Part shown: one piece after another, positions 6,904 through 16,228 of the stretch
Layout of the letters: every line of letters starts with the position of its first letter
How positions within the stretch are numbered: position 1 is the first letter of the stretch
Origin: Treponema bryantii
Lineage (GTDB): Bacteria; Spirochaetota; Spirochaetia; Treponematales; Treponemataceae
NCBI RefSeq assembly: GCF_900113965.1
Contig: NZ_FORI01000010.1
Span: 1-64,000, forward strand
DNA: 64,000 nt
Direction: 5' to 3'
Notes under the pieces: model-generated
What the model was told of the DNA's origin: nothing
Seen by the model: the letters and a program-made list of their open reading frames with translations, nothing else
Databases searched by the model: none
Position numbers and translations under genes: made by a program

Positions 6904-7667
6904 TCACCGTATATCCGATGAATCTCATCGGTATACTCACCATTATCATTACGTACTACAAGCGGCGGTTCAATTGTGAGCCGCCGTTTTGCATTTTTAC
7001 GGGCTTCAATCAAAACCATATTCGGTTCTTTACCCGCAAAGGGCTGAATCAGTCGCATACGCTTCATTTCCATACTGTGCTTTTCCAGTGCAGAAAAGAT
7101 TTCTGGCAGGCGGAAAGGCCTGTGAATCATAAAAAACTTGCCATGAGTTGCCAGCAGTGTATCAGCTGCCGCTACAACATCTTCCAGCGTACATAAAACC
7201 TCGTGGCGGGCAATAGTTTTGGCATCCAGAGCGTTGCCACGGCCATGTTCATCAATCATATAAGGGGGATTACAGGTAACTACATTAAAACTGTGGCGCG
7301 GAAAAAGGCGGCCAGCTTCCTTCAAATCACCATGTACAATTTGAATCTGCTTTTCGAGCCCGTTTAAGGCAACACTCTGAGCTGCCATTTCTGCAGATGC
7401 TTCCTGAACCTCGAGGCCTGTAAAAGTAACCTGCGTTGCTTGAGTGCCGCGAAGTGGTGTATTGAAAGCACCCTCCGTCGACTTCCACCGCCCAGCCATC
7501 AAAAGCGGAATAATCCCGGTTCCAGTTCCAAGATCAATCACCTTGTCGCCTTCGTGAACGCTGCCTGCCGCAAAATCTGCCAGCAGAACTGCATCAATGC
7601 CGAATTGAAAGCGGTCTGTATCCTGAATTATTTTATATCCGTTTTTTAATGTGTCTGTTTGAAGCAT
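6900..7667 (-). CDS. TrmN6-like tRNA/RNA adenine N6-methyltransferase
   Basis: About 255 residues. It opens with a DRFQFGIDAVLLADF element typical of the TrmN6/YfiC family, then the SAM-binding motif VIDLGTGTGIIPLL, and the catalytic NPPY motif (TCNPPYMI). The family methylates adenine in tRNA-Val or related RNAs. I start at the internal ATG at 7667 because GGAGG lies five bases before it; the frame extends 12 codons further without a site. Between LLMAGR and GLEVQEASAE the protein carries about 20 extra residues (WKSTEGAFNTPLRGTQATQV). Their DNA matches a degenerate copy of palindromic repeat family A. The exact RNA target is inferred from family only. Confidence 0.8.
   Translation of the reverse strand: MLQTDTLKNGYKIIQDTDRFQFGIDAVLLADFAAGSVHEGDKVIDLGTGTGIIPLLMAGRWKSTEGAFNTPLRGTQATQVTFTGLEVQEASAEMAAQSVALNGLEKQIQIVHGDLKEAGRLFPRHSFNVVTCNPPYMIDEHGRGNALDAKTIARHEVLCTLEDVVAAADTLLATHGKFFMIHRPFRLPEIFSALEKHSMEMKRMRLIQPFAGKEPNMVLIEARKNAKRRLTIEPPLVVRNDNGEYTDEIHRIYGD
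7434..7473 (-). repeat. Degenerate palindromic repeat family A inside methyltransferase gene
   Basis: On the minus strand, TTTCAATACACC then ACTTCGCGGC then ACTCAAGCAACG aligns with the reverse complement of the intergenic copy at 34501-34541 (TTTCTATACGCCG..CTTCGCGGCTACTCAACCACC). It is read in frame as AFNTPLRGTQAT. Confidence 0.65.
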
Positions 7668-7800
7668 TTCATCCTCCAGCGTCAATAAAAAAAGATAACA
7701 CATTTAATAATATTGTGTTATAATAAGTAATATTCACTTTTATTTAAAAATTCTACAGAAAATTCCGTAAAATAGATATAGAGATATAAGGATGGTATTT

Positions 7801-9906
7801 ATGGCAAAAAAAAGCAAGCTGCGTGTAATGCTTACGGTAAAGCTTCTCGTTATGTTTATGATAGTCGTAATTATTTCGAGTCTTGCTGTTGGTATTATTT
7901 CTTATAGAAATGCATCAAAAGGTTTGATTCAGGGAGTATATACTCGAATTGATGCAGTTTCTACAGATGTTGTAAACAAAGTTGTTGAAATTAATAAACG
8001 ACATTTCCAGACCCTTCATGCCCTTGCAGAAATGACTGTCATTAAGGATGAAAATGCTTCCCTTGCAGAAAAGCAGGATCAGCTTACTCATATAGCTTCT
8101 TCTATTGCTGCAAACTGTGAGAATGTTGCTTTTTATGATGCAAATGGAGATGCCATTGTTGCAGATGGCCGAATAATGAACTTCAAAACAAGAGCTTATT
8201 TTTCAGAAGCTTTTGCAGGTAAAGATTATGCTTCGGATCCAACCTTAAGTCCTATTACAGACACAGTTCTCCAGCATTACAGTGTTCCGGTTCGTAATAA
8301 TAATGGAAGAATTATTGGTGCAATTGTAATGGTTATCAGTGGAAATACAATTGAAGATACAATTGCGGCAATTGATATGGGTGGCGGAATGCATCCTTCT
8401 GTTATCAACTGGGCTACTTCAACCTCCGTTGCAAACTTAAATGAAAATACAGAAACCAGCGAAGAAAATGGTGGTGCTGCACTTGATGAAACACAGGGGC
8501 TTGGACTTATTCTTAATAATATTTTTGCTGGAAAAGAAGGTATAGATGAATTTGTTGATCCAAATATTCATGCTCATCTTCTTGCTTCTTATAAGAGAAT
8601 TCCTGATACTACCTGGACCGTATTTGCAGTAGCTCCTTTTGATATGTATTTTGGTTCTCTTAAGCAGCTTCGTTCATCTGTTTTCCTTATTATTATTCTT
8701 ACAATTATTTTCGCAAGCGGATTTATTATCTTCTTTATCAATCTGCTTATTAAACCTCTTAAAACTGTTAAGAGTTCTATTGAAACTATTGCAAGCGGAA
8801 ATGCAGACCTTACACAGCGTATTCCACTGGCAACAAATGATGAAATTGGTGATGTTGTAAATGGCTTCAATACCTTCGTAGCAAAACTGCAGGGTATTGT
8901 AACAAATCTTCAGACATCTAAAAAGAATCTTATACTTGTAGACTCTGGGCTTCAGGAAACAACACAGGATGCTTCTACATCTATTACAGAAATCATTGCA
9001 AATATTGAAAGCGTAAATAAGCAGATTTTGAATCAGGCTGGTTCTGTACAGGAAACTGCCGGTGCTGTAAATGAAATCAGTGCTAACATCAGTTCGCTTG
9101 AGCGCATGATAGAATCTCAGTCTGCAAGTGTAACTCAGGCTTCTGCTTCTGTAGAACAGATGATTGGAAATATCAATGCTGTAAATAGTTCTGTTGGAAA
9201 AATGATTCAGTCTTTCTCTACTTTGCAGCAACATTCTCAGGAAGGTTTTAATACACAGAACAACGCAAATGAAAAGATTATGCGTATTGAAGAACAGTCT
9301 AAGATGCTTCAGGAAGCAAACATTGCTATTGCAAACATTGCAGAACAAACAAACCTTCTTGCTATGAATGCGGCAATCGAAGCGGCTCATGCGGGTGAAG
9401 CAGGTAAGGGCTTTGCAGTCGTTGCCGACGAAATTCGTAAGCTTTCAGAAACTTCTACAGATCAGTCTAAGACAATTGGTAATGAGCTTCAGAAGATTTC
9501 TGCAACAATTCAGGAAGTTGTTGATGTTTCAAACGATACAAATACAGCCTTTACTGCAATTACAAATAGTATTGCAGAAACCAGCCAGATTGTTCAGCAG
9601 ATTAAGGCCGCAATGGAAGAGCAGCAGATTGGTTCTAAGCAGATTATTGATGCTTTGCAGTCTATGAACGACTCTACTTCTGAAGTACGTTATGCTTCTG
9701 AAGAAATGACTGAAGGAAACAAGCATATCCAGAGTGAAATTGATAAACTCCAGATGTCTACAGACTCAATGAAGGGCAGTATCGATGAAATGCAGATTGG
9801 TATTGAACGAATGAATGCAACCAGTGCGGCACTTTCCGTAATTGCCGGAACCGTTGCAGACAACATTAAGAAAATTGGTGGTGAAATCGACCTGTTCAAA
9901 GTTTAA
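7801..9906 (+). CDS. Methyl-accepting chemotaxis protein
   Basis: About 701 residues. The first membrane helix (about 9-30) is followed by a periplasmic Cache-type sensor domain (to about 285, with [14 protein letters not shown] and YFSEAFAG). A second helix ([19 protein letters not shown]) and a HAMP domain ([20 protein letters not shown]) follow, then a long signalling coiled coil. The hairpin tip is [20 protein letters not shown], the CheA/CheW-binding core. It senses a small ligand outside and controls flagellar rotation. The ATG at 7801 is preferred over 7792 because AAGG lies at the right distance. No C-terminal CheR-docking pentapeptide is seen. It stands as a single gene, flanked downstream by an inverted repeat pair. 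Confidence 0.95.
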   Translation: MAKKSKLRVMLTVKLLVMFMIVVIISSLAVGIISYRNASKGLIQGVYTRIDAVSTDVVNKVVEINKRHFQTLHALAEMTVIKDENASLAEKQDQLTHIASSIAANCENVAFYDANGDAIVADGRIMNFKTRAYFSEAFAGKDYASDPTLSPITDTVLQHYSVPVRNNNGRIIGAIVMVISGNTIEDTIAAIDMGGGMHPSVINWATSTSVANLNENTETSEENGGAALDETQGLGLILNNIFAGKEGIDEFVDPNIHAHLLASYKRIPDTTWTVFAVAPFDMYFGSLKQLRSSVFLIIILTIIFASGFIIFFINLLIKPLKTVKSSIETIASGNADLTQRIPLATNDEIGDVVNGFNTFVAKLQGIVTNLQTSKKNLILVDSGLQETTQDASTSITEIIANIESVNKQILNQAGSVQETAGAVNEISANISSLERMIESQSASVTQASASVEQMIGNINAVNSSVGKMIQSFSTLQQHSQEGFNTQNNANEKIMRIEEQSKMLQEANIAIANIAEQTNLLAMNAAIEAAHAGEAGKGFAVVADEIRKLSETSTDQSKTIGNELQKISATIQEVVDVSNDTNTAFTAITNSIAETSQIVQQIKAAMEEQQIGSKQIIDALQSMNDSTSEVRYASEEMTEGNKHIQSEIDKLQMSTDSMKGSIDEMQIGIERMNATSAALSVIAGTVADNIKKIGGEIDLFKV

Positions 9907-9951
9907 GTAAAGAATAAATTCCTGCCTATTCTTATTCCAAGTCATTTTCTA

Positions 9952-10022
9952 CGTCATTGCGAGCACGTAGTGCGAAGCAATCCATTATTGATTGCTTCGT
10001 CGCTGCGCTCCTCGCAATGACG
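9952..10022. repeat. Dispersed repeat family B, inverted pair
   Basis: CGTCATTGCGAGCACGTAG...GCAATCC at 9952-9984 faces GATTGCTTCGTCGCTGCGCT...CAATGACG at 9990-10022. The two halves can form one long stem between the chemoreceptor and acyl-CoA ligase genes. Confidence 0.85.
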
Positions 10023-10115
10023 AATTCTCTTGCAATCCATTTAAAATCCCATTATACTTATTTTATAATGACAAAAATCACTAAAAATGTCATTCATTTT
10101 GGAGAATAAAGTATT

Positions 10116-12044
10116 ATGATTTTTGATGAGAATTACACAATTCCAAAAATGGTAAGGAATTCTGCAGAGCAGTTTGCTGAAGTAGATGCCCAGATGAAGC
10201 GTGTAAAAAATGGTCAGTTTGAACCTGTTCTTTATCGTGAATTGTACCAGCTTGGTTTGGATTTTGGTGCAGCTTTGCTCAGTATTGGTGTACAGCGTAA
10301 TGAGCCAATTGGTCTTATTTCCGATAACCGTGCTGAATGGCTCTACGTTGATCTTGGAATTATGAATATTGGAGCAGTTGATGTTCCTCGTGGCTGTGAT
10401 GCAACTCCAATCGATCTTGAGAAAATCCTTTCTGTCACAGAAGCTAAATATTGTGTTGTAGAAAATAACTCACAGGTAACAAAGATTCTTTCGTTAAAAG
10501 AAAAGTTGCCTGCCCTTAAAACACTTATTTCTATTGATAGCGATGTAAAACCAGAAAATCTTGAAAATGCAAAAACTGCCGGAGTAGAAGTTCTTCTTTA
10601 TGAAGATTTGATGAAGGCTGGTCAGAAATGGCGTATTGAAAACAAGGGAAAGGTAGAAGAAGAACTTGAAAAGGGTAAGGGTGATGACCTTGCAACAATT
10701 ATCTTCACTTCTGGAACTACCGGAACTCCAAAAGGTGTAATGCTTACACATCATAACTTCCTTGCTCAGCTTGATGAAATTCCAGAGCGTATCTTCCTTA
10801 ATCCAGGTGATAAAGCTTTGAGCGTTCTTCCTGTATGGCACGTATTTGAACGCGAAGTTGAATATGTAATTCTTATTCAGGGTGCTGTTCTCTGTTACTC
10901 TAAGCCTGTTGGATCAATCCTTCTTGCAGACTTTAAGACACTTAATCCAAGTATTCTTCCTGCTGTTCCACGAGTATTTGAAGCAGTTTACGATGGTGTT
11001 ACAAAGAAGATGCGAAAGACTGGCGGTATTGTTCTTGCTATGTTTAACTTCTTTGTAAAAGTTGCAAAGCTTCAGAAATCTATGACACGCCGCATGTTCA
11101 ATCAGAATGCATGTTATACACGCTATTACACAGCAATCTGGTGGATTCTTTTCCTTATTCCATGGTGCCTTCTCTGGCCAATCTATGGACTTGGAAATCT
11201 TTTAGTATTCAGAAAAATTAAGGCTATGCTCGGAAACGATTTCCGTGCCGGTGTTGCAGGTGGTGGAGCATTCCCTAAGTTTATAGATGAATTCTTCTGG
11301 GCAATCGGAGTAGAAGTTGTAGAAGGATACGGACTTACAGAAACTGCGCCAATCGTTGCAGTTCGTCCAATGGCATCTCCAGTTTTCAGAACAATTGGTT
11401 CACCAATCCGTGGTGTAGAAGCACGAATTGTAGACCCACAGGATGGTTTTGTGCTTGGTCGCTGTAAAGAAGGTGTGCTCCAGGTTCGCGGACCTACAGT
11501 AATGAAAGGTTACTACAAGCGCCCTGACCTTACAGCAAAGGTTCTTAGCGAAGATGGCTGGCTGGATACAGGTGACCTCGCAATTATGACAATTCACAAC
11601 GAGCTTTGTATCAAGGGTCGTATTAAGGATACTATCGTTCTTCGCGGTGGTGAAAACCTTGAGCCGCTTCCAATTGAAACAAAGTTGTCTGAGTCACGCT
11701 ATATTAAGCAGGCAGTTGTAGTTGGTCAGGATCAGCGTTATCTTGCTGCTTTGATTCTTGTTGATGAAGACGAAATCAAGAATTACGCTTCTTACAATGG
11801 TCTTCAGTATGATACTTATGAAAACCTTCTTGAGTCAGAAGCTATTCAGAAGCTTTATGAAACAGAAATTGCAAACCTTATCAGCGCAAAGAACGGCTTT
11901 AAGATGTTCGAGCGTATTTCAAAGTTCTCCCTTATCACAAAGCCTTTTGAAGTTGGCGTAGAACTTTCCGCAAAACAGGAAATCATGCGCTTCCGTATTA
12001 ACGATTTGTATAAAGATAAGATTTCGGCTATGTTTACTGAATAA
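10116..12044 (+). CDS. Long-chain acyl-CoA synthetase (AMP-binding)
   Basis: A 642-residue member of the ANL superfamily. The P-loop-like motif reads TIIFTSGTTGTPKGVMLTH (about residue 193), then VEVVEGYGLTETAPIV for the acyl/adenylate pocket, and DGWLDTGDLA plus KGRIKDTIVLRGGENLEP for the hinge to the C-terminal lid. It activates fatty acids as acyl-AMP and transfers them to CoA. A hydrophobic stretch near residues 340-365 (WWILFLIPWCLLWPIYGLG) is common in the membrane-associated FadD/FACL subgroup. GGAGAA precedes the ATG. It is a monocistronic gene ending at a strong terminator. Chain-length preference cannot be read from sequence. Confidence 0.93.
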   Translation: MIFDENYTIPKMVRNSAEQFAEVDAQMKRVKNGQFEPVLYRELYQLGLDFGAALLSIGVQRNEPIGLISDNRAEWLYVDLGIMNIGAVDVPRGCDATPIDLEKILSVTEAKYCVVENNSQVTKILSLKEKLPALKTLISIDSDVKPENLENAKTAGVEVLLYEDLMKAGQKWRIENKGKVEEELEKGKGDDLATIIFTSGTTGTPKGVMLTHHNFLAQLDEIPERIFLNPGDKALSVLPVWHVFEREVEYVILIQGAVLCYSKPVGSILLADFKTLNPSILPAVPRVFEAVYDGVTKKMRKTGGIVLAMFNFFVKVAKLQKSMTRRMFNQNACYTRYYTAIWWILFLIPWCLLWPIYGLGNLLVFRKIKAMLGNDFRAGVAGGGAFPKFIDEFFWAIGVEVVEGYGLTETAPIVAVRPMASPVFRTIGSPIRGVEARIVDPQDGFVLGRCKEGVLQVRGPTVMKGYYKRPDLTAKVLSEDGWLDTGDLAIMTIHNELCIKGRIKDTIVLRGGENLEPLPIETKLSESRYIKQAVVVGQDQRYLAALILVDEDEIKNYASYNGLQYDTYENLLESEAIQKLYETEIANLISAKNGFKMFERISKFSLITKPFEVGVELSAKQEIMRFRINDLYKDKISAMFTE

Positions 12045-12065
12045 GCCAACAAGCGAAAAGACGTA

Positions 12066-12112
12066 AAAAAAAGACCTGCATTTCATGCGAAGTGAAGTGC
12101 AGGTCTTTTTTT
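12066..12112. terminator. Bidirectional terminator between acyl-CoA ligase and htpG
   Basis: A 15-bp stem: AAAAAAAGACCTGCA pairs with TGCAGGTCTTTTTTT around a 17-nt loop. Confidence 0.92.
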
Positions 12113-12113
12113 A

Positions 12114-12222
12114 TGGATTGCCTCGTCGCTGTGTTCCTCGCAATGACGTACTTCGTCATTGCGTGCGATTAATACGTCATTGCGAGCGATTAATACGTCA
12201 TTGCGAGCGAAGCGAAGCAATC
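12114..12222. repeat. Dispersed repeat family B cluster
   Basis: One inverted copy (GGATTGCCTCGTCGCTG...CAATGACG) is followed by three direct partial units of CGTCATTGCGAGCGATTAATA or close variants, and then a GCGAAGCAATC end. It shows local tandem growth of the unit next to the htpG stop codon. Confidence 0.85.
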
Positions 12223-12229
12223 TACAATA

Positions 12230-14209
12230 TTACTTACTCAACAAATTATTCAAATGCTTTACAAACTCTGCAGGTTCCTTAACTTCCATACCGGCAATCA
12301 TAAGTGCCTGGGTGAAGAGAACTTCTGAAACATCTGCAATCAGAGCCTCGTCGTCGCTTTCCTTAATCTTTGCAAGAATAGGATGGTCACCGTTTACTTC
12401 GAGGATTGGCTTGAGGTCCGGACCAGGCTGGCCCATTGCCTTCATCATCTGAATCATCTGATAGCTTGGGTCGTTTTCGTCTACTACGATACAAGATGGG
12501 TTTTCGCCGCTCAAAGTCTTAGAAAGTTTTACTTCCTTAACCTTGTCACCGAGAGCTTTCTTAATCTTTTCAACTACAGGTTTAAATGCTTCTTCCTTCT
12601 TCTTAGCTTCTTCTTTGTCTCCACCAAGATCTTCATCAGAACCTGCGCGGTTTACAGCCTTAAGTTCGAACTCATTCTTATATTTACCAAATCCTGGAAT
12701 TACGATGTCATCAATATCATCATCCATGATAAGAACTTCAAAACCCTTGTCTGTATATGCCTTTACGAGTGGGTTAGCACGAAGGTTCTTTTCGTCACTT
12801 CCGCTGATGTAGAAGATTGACTTCTGATCAGTCTTCATACGCTGAACGTAGTCTGCAAAGCTTGTGTAGTTGTCATCACCAGTTCCGCTTGCGTCTGTAG
12901 ACTTAAAGCGAACAATTTCTGCAATTTCGTCACGGTTTGCGTAGTCGCTGTAGAGACCTTCCTTCATAGGACGGTTGTAGTTCTTTACGAACTTGCTCCA
13001 CTTTTCAATTGCCTTCTTGTCGTCGTCTGTGCGGTCTGCTTCTGCAACTTTCTTAGCCTTGTCTGCAGCTTCGCCCATCTTTTTGAACTCACTCAAGAGC
13101 TTCTTTACAGATGCAGACTTGATGTTATCAAGAATGCGGTTCTGCTGAAGGATTTCACGGCTTACGTTCAATGGCAAATCTTCGCTATCAATAATACCGC
13201 GTACAAAGCGCAGGTATGATGGCAAGAGTTCACGGTCATCATCAGTAATGAATACACGTTTTACATAGAGTTTAAGTCCGCTCTTGTAATCAGCCTGATA
13301 CATATCAAAAGGAGCTGTCTGAGGAACAAAGAACAATGTTGTATATTCCTGAGTTCCTTCTGCGTGTGTATGAACGTAGTGGAGTGGATCCTGTCCGTCG
13401 TGACCGAAAGTCTTGTAGAACTCGTTATAATCTTCGTCCTTAAGTTCGCTCTTGCTTCTCTTCCAGAGTGCAGAAGCGCTGTTTACCTGGTCAATTTTGC
13501 TCTCGCTGCCAGTTTCTTTTCCCTTATCATCATATTTTTTCTGTTCGTAGTGAAGGAAGATAGGGAATGCAATGTGGTCTGAATACTTCTTGATAAGCTC
13601 TTCAATCTTCCAGCGAGAAGCGAATTCCTTGCTGTCGTCATTCAAGTGCATTTCGATTGCAGATCCGCTCAATTCAGGTTTATCAAAACCATATTTTTTA
13701 GCGACAGCGCTGTCTGCTGCAACCTCTTCAATTTCGTAAGAGTTTGTACCGTCAGAAGACCAATGCCAGATTTTTCCGTCACCTGCTGCCTTGCGTGTAT
13801 AAACATCAATCTTATTTGCAGCCATGAATGCAGAGTAGAAACCTACACCAAACTGACCGATAAGAGCAGAATCCTTGCTGGCTTCAGCTGTAAGCTGCTC
13901 CATAAATGCCTTAGTTCCAGAACGGGCAATTGTACCGAGGTTGTTTGTAAGATCCTCGTCTGTCATACCAATACCAGAATCCTGAACAGTAAGAGTGCTG
14001 TCCTTTTCATCAAAAGTGATGTCGATTCTTGGTTCAAATTTGATTGCCTTAAAAGCTTCATCAGAAACTGTAAGATACTTTAATTTATCAAGAGCATCTG
14101 ATGCGTTAGAAACGATTTCCCGGAGGAAAATGTCTTTATTAGAATAAAGTGAATGAATGATAAGTTTGAGAAGCTGATTTACTTCTGTCTGAAATTCATA
14201 TTTTGCCAT
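12230..14209 (-). CDS. htpG: Molecular chaperone HtpG (bacterial Hsp90)
   Basis: A 659-residue cytoplasmic chaperone. The N-terminal GHKL ATPase has LREIVSNASDALDKL (catalytic Glu and Mg-binding Asn), DSGIGMTDEDL, and GQFGVGFYSAFM (ATP lid). The middle domain carries LYVKRVFITDD and SREILQQNRIL, with the ATP-sensing Arg in the latter. The C-terminal dimerisation domain ends near NNLLSK. Length matches the family. The ribosome site (GAGG) follows a stable 8-bp hairpin in the leader. No CIRCE element (TTAGCACTC inverted repeat) is visible upstream, so heat control, if any, uses another route. It is convergent with the acyl-CoA ligase gene. Confidence 0.97.
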   Translation of the reverse strand: MAKYEFQTEVNQLLKLIIHSLYSNKDIFLREIVSNASDALDKLKYLTVSDEAFKAIKFEPRIDITFDEKDSTLTVQDSGIGMTDEDLTNNLGTIARSGTKAFMEQLTAEASKDSALIGQFGVGFYSAFMAANKIDVYTRKAAGDGKIWHWSSDGTNSYEIEEVAADSAVAKKYGFDKPELSGSAIEMHLNDDSKEFASRWKIEELIKKYSDHIAFPIFLHYEQKKYDDKGKETGSESKIDQVNSASALWKRSKSELKDEDYNEFYKTFGHDGQDPLHYVHTHAEGTQEYTTLFFVPQTAPFDMYQADYKSGLKLYVKRVFITDDDRELLPSYLRFVRGIIDSEDLPLNVSREILQQNRILDNIKSASVKKLLSEFKKMGEAADKAKKVAEADRTDDDKKAIEKWSKFVKNYNRPMKEGLYSDYANRDEIAEIVRFKSTDASGTGDDNYTSFADYVQRMKTDQKSIFYISGSDEKNLRANPLVKAYTDKGFEVLIMDDDIDDIVIPGFGKYKNEFELKAVNRAGSDEDLGGDKEEAKKKEEAFKPVVEKIKKALGDKVKEVKLSKTLSGENPSCIVVDENDPSYQMIQMMKAMGQPGPDLKPILEVNGDHPILAKIKESDDEALIADVSEVLFTQALMIAGMEVKEPAEFVKHLNNLLSK

Positions 14210-14229
14210 GATTACCTCGAAGCTTGTTA

Positions 14230-14250
14230 TTGTCGGGCGATCCCCGACAA
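14230..14250 (-). promoter_or_regulatory. Leader hairpin upstream of htpG
   Basis: TTGTCGGG pairs with CCCGACAA around a 5-nt loop, about 20 nt before the htpG start. An A/T run flanks one side. It could be an attenuator or RNA-structure control in the htpG leader, or a plus-strand terminator; no plus-strand gene lies upstream. Confidence 0.45.
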
Positions 14251-14348
14251 TCTTTTTTATAGAATCATCTTTTAAAATAATAAATTTATGTACAAAAAGG
14301 CAAATTTTTTTTCTTCACCGATTCGCATTTATCGTTTAAACTATAATT

Positions 14349-15206
14349 ATGAGAGACAATGTTAGACTTTTTCTGCGCTTTTTACTCGTAACTGCCGGTG
14401 CCGCCATTATGGCCCTGAATCTGAATTCCTTCGTCGCTACAGCAGGCTTACTGCCGGGCGGCTTCACAGGTATTTCTCTTCTTATTCAGGAAGTTTTTTC
14501 AAAGTTCCTGAATATCCACATTCCGTTTGCGCTTTTCTACTGGGGACTCAATCTTGTACCTGCCATTATCTGTTTCCGCTACGTCGGTAAAAGATTTACC
14601 CTGCTTTCTATCTGGGCAATCATTGCGTCCGGTCTTTTCACAGATTTATTCCCGGGCTTTAAGATGACAGATGATATTATGCTCTGCGCAATCTTTGGTG
14701 GAATTGTAAACGGCTTTGCCATCTGTCTGTGCCTTCTTGCAGGCGCTACCAGCGGCGGAACTGATTTTATTTCGATTTACGTTTCTGAAAAAACCGGCCA
14801 CAGCATCTGGAATCATATTCTTGTTTTTAATGTCATTATTCTGGGAATCTTCGGTCTCTTATTCGGATGGAGCCGCGCCTTGTACTCAATTGTTTTTCAG
14901 TTTGTAAGCACTCAGATTCTGAACTTCCTTTACAAGCGCTATCAGAAATCTACACTTTTGATTATTACAGATTATCCTGCCCAGATTATTCAGGTGATTC
15001 GTGAAATTACCGGCCACGATGCAACTTTATTTACAGGCCATGGCTGCTATCAGGGAACAGAGCGTAAAATGCTCTACACCGTAATTTCTTCAGACGAAGA
15101 AGATAAATTACTTCGTTCCATAAAAAAAACAGACCCTTGCGCATTCGTCAACATTTTGCAGACAAAAATGCTCAAGGGTAATTTCATTATGAAAAAGCAG
15201 GATTAG
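14349..15206 (+). CDS. YitT-family membrane protein (DUF161/DUF2179)
   Basis: A 285-residue protein with five or six membrane helices in the first 200 residues (for example FLLVTAGAAIMALNLNSF, then LLPGGFTGISLLI, and GATSGGTDFISIY). This glycine-rich pattern is typical of YitT proteins. The last 75 residues form the soluble DUF2179 domain (TLLIITDYPAQIIQVI, DATLFTGHGCYQGTERKMLY). The family is widespread and its substrate is unknown; transport or sensing has been proposed. TATAAT ends one base before the ATG and no ribosome site is visible, so the expression start is unclear. It overlaps the convergent arginase gene by four bases. Confidence 0.88.
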   Translation: MRDNVRLFLRFLLVTAGAAIMALNLNSFVATAGLLPGGFTGISLLIQEVFSKFLNIHIPFALFYWGLNLVPAIICFRYVGKRFTLLSIWAIIASGLFTDLFPGFKMTDDIMLCAIFGGIVNGFAICLCLLAGATSGGTDFISIYVSEKTGHSIWNHILVFNVIILGIFGLLFGWSRALYSIVFQFVSTQILNFLYKRYQKSTLLIITDYPAQIIQVIREITGHDATLFTGHGCYQGTERKMLYTVISSDEEDKLLRSIKKTDPCAFVNILQTKMLKGNFIMKKQD

Positions 15207-16108
15207 TAAAGAGTTTCGCCAAGCAAACGTGCTGCAAGGTTTACAGCCAGTATTGCAGTCTGATTTCGTACATCCAGAATAGGGTTTACTTCTACAATCT
15301 CAGCTGATTTTACTTTCTTGGTTGTGGCAATCTCTTCCATCAAAAGAAGTGCCTCGCGGTTTGTAAGTCCACCAGGGAGCGGAATACCAGTTCCCGGTGC
15401 AAACATTGGATCCAGACAGTCCATATCAAAGCTTACGTGAATAATATCAACCTTTTTGAAGAAGGCCTTTACCTTTTCTACAACAGTATCAAAACCCTGG
15501 CGGTCAATATCGCTCATTGTGAAAACTGTAACTCCAGATTCCTTCATCAGTTTTTTTTCGCCCGGATCAAGGTCGCGTGAACCAACAAAACAGATATTCT
15601 TTGGATCAACCTTCTGACCTTCAAAATAAAGATTTGTGAGTTCAGGAAGTCCAAGTCCTGCAGAAGCCGCAAGACATTCACCGTGAATGTTTCCGCTTGG
15701 AGTTGTTTCGTGAGTATTAAAATCTCCGTGAGCATCTACATAAAGTACACCAATTGTCTGCTTTGTTTTGTGTGCAGTAGCGGCGAGACCTGCAAGAGAA
15801 CCAAGAACAATTGAGTGGTCTCCACCAAGCACCAGAGGGAAGTCTCCTTCAGAGGTGATGATTTCAACCTCAGAAGCAAGTGTATTACAAGCCTTTACAA
15901 TAGGCTTTAAATATTTTGCATTAGGATTTCCAGGCTTTTCATATTCCTGGGCAGTAGCCTTAAAAATATCTGTGTGGACGTAGGTTGTATGTCCAATGGA
16001 TTCAAGTTTTTCTTTAATTCCTGCAAGACGAATTGCAGACGGTCCCATATCTGAACCGTGACGGCTGGCACCAAAGTCCAGTGGCATTTCTAAAATATGT
16101 ACATTCAT
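15203..16108 (-). CDS. rocF: Arginase
   Basis: A 301-residue ureohydrolase that converts arginine to ornithine and urea with two Mn ions. The metal-binding motifs are present: GGDHSIVLG (about residue 95), DAHGDFNTH (Asp and His ligands), and SFDMDCLDP with two Asp ligands. SGNIHGEC matches the substrate loop of arginases rather than agmatinases. Length is typical. The promoter is tight: TTGACG, 17 nt, TAGAAT, then eight bases to the ATG, with no ribosome site, so the mRNA should be nearly leaderless. The -35 box belongs to a dispersed repeat. A role in arginine use or in supplying ornithine is likely; argA lies elsewhere in the window at 32101. Confidence 0.93.
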   Translation of the reverse strand: MNVHILEMPLDFGASRHGSDMGPSAIRLAGIKEKLESIGHTTYVHTDIFKATAQEYEKPGNPNAKYLKPIVKACNTLASEVEIITSEGDFPLVLGGDHSIVLGSLAGLAATAHKTKQTIGVLYVDAHGDFNTHETTPSGNIHGECLAASAGLGLPELTNLYFEGQKVDPKNICFVGSRDLDPGEKKLMKESGVTVFTMSDIDRQGFDTVVEKVKAFFKKVDIIHVSFDMDCLDPMFAPGTGIPLPGGLTNREALLLMEEIATTKKVKSAEIVEVNPILDVRNQTAILAVNLAARLLGETLY

Positions 16109-16116
16109 AATAGTGG

Positions 16117-16145
16117 ATTCTATGAAAAAGAGATTCCCGCGTCAA
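16117..16145 (-). promoter_or_regulatory. rocF promoter with repeat-derived -35 box
   Basis: Minus strand: TTGACG (16145-16140), 17-nt spacer, TAGAAT (16122-16117). The ATG follows after eight bases. TTGACG is part of the CGCTTGACGCGGGAAT repeat unit. Confidence 0.65.
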
Positions 16146-16200
16146 GCGCGGGAATGACAAGTGCGAAAGCGCGGGAATGACAAGTGCGAAAGCACGGGAA
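16132..16200. repeat. Dispersed repeat family C, tandem units
   Basis: The unit CGCGGGAATGACAAGTGCGA is repeated with small changes (AGCGCGGGAATGAC, AGCACGGGAA), next to an inverted GATTCCCGCGTCAAGCGCGGGAAT head. It lies between the rocF start and the caspase stop. Confidence 0.85.
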
Positions 16201-16228
16201 TTTTTGTGAGAAAACAGACTGGTTCAGT

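Noticed and set aside
8674-9390. 238-codon minus-strand frame
   Set aside because: Antisense to the signalling domain of the chemoreceptor; Cys/Asn-rich with no family pattern and no ribosome site.
12085-12452. Open frames MRSEVQVF... and MRAINTSLRAI... through the repeat cluster
   Set aside because: They are translations of the tandem repeat family B and run into antisense of htpG.
14210-14348. CIRCE heat-shock element before htpG
   Set aside because: No TTAGCACTC-N9-GAGTGCTAA pattern is present.
16132-16200. Possible CRISPR-like array
   Set aside because: The units are short, touch each other without unique spacers, and no cas gene is near; they are dispersed repeats.
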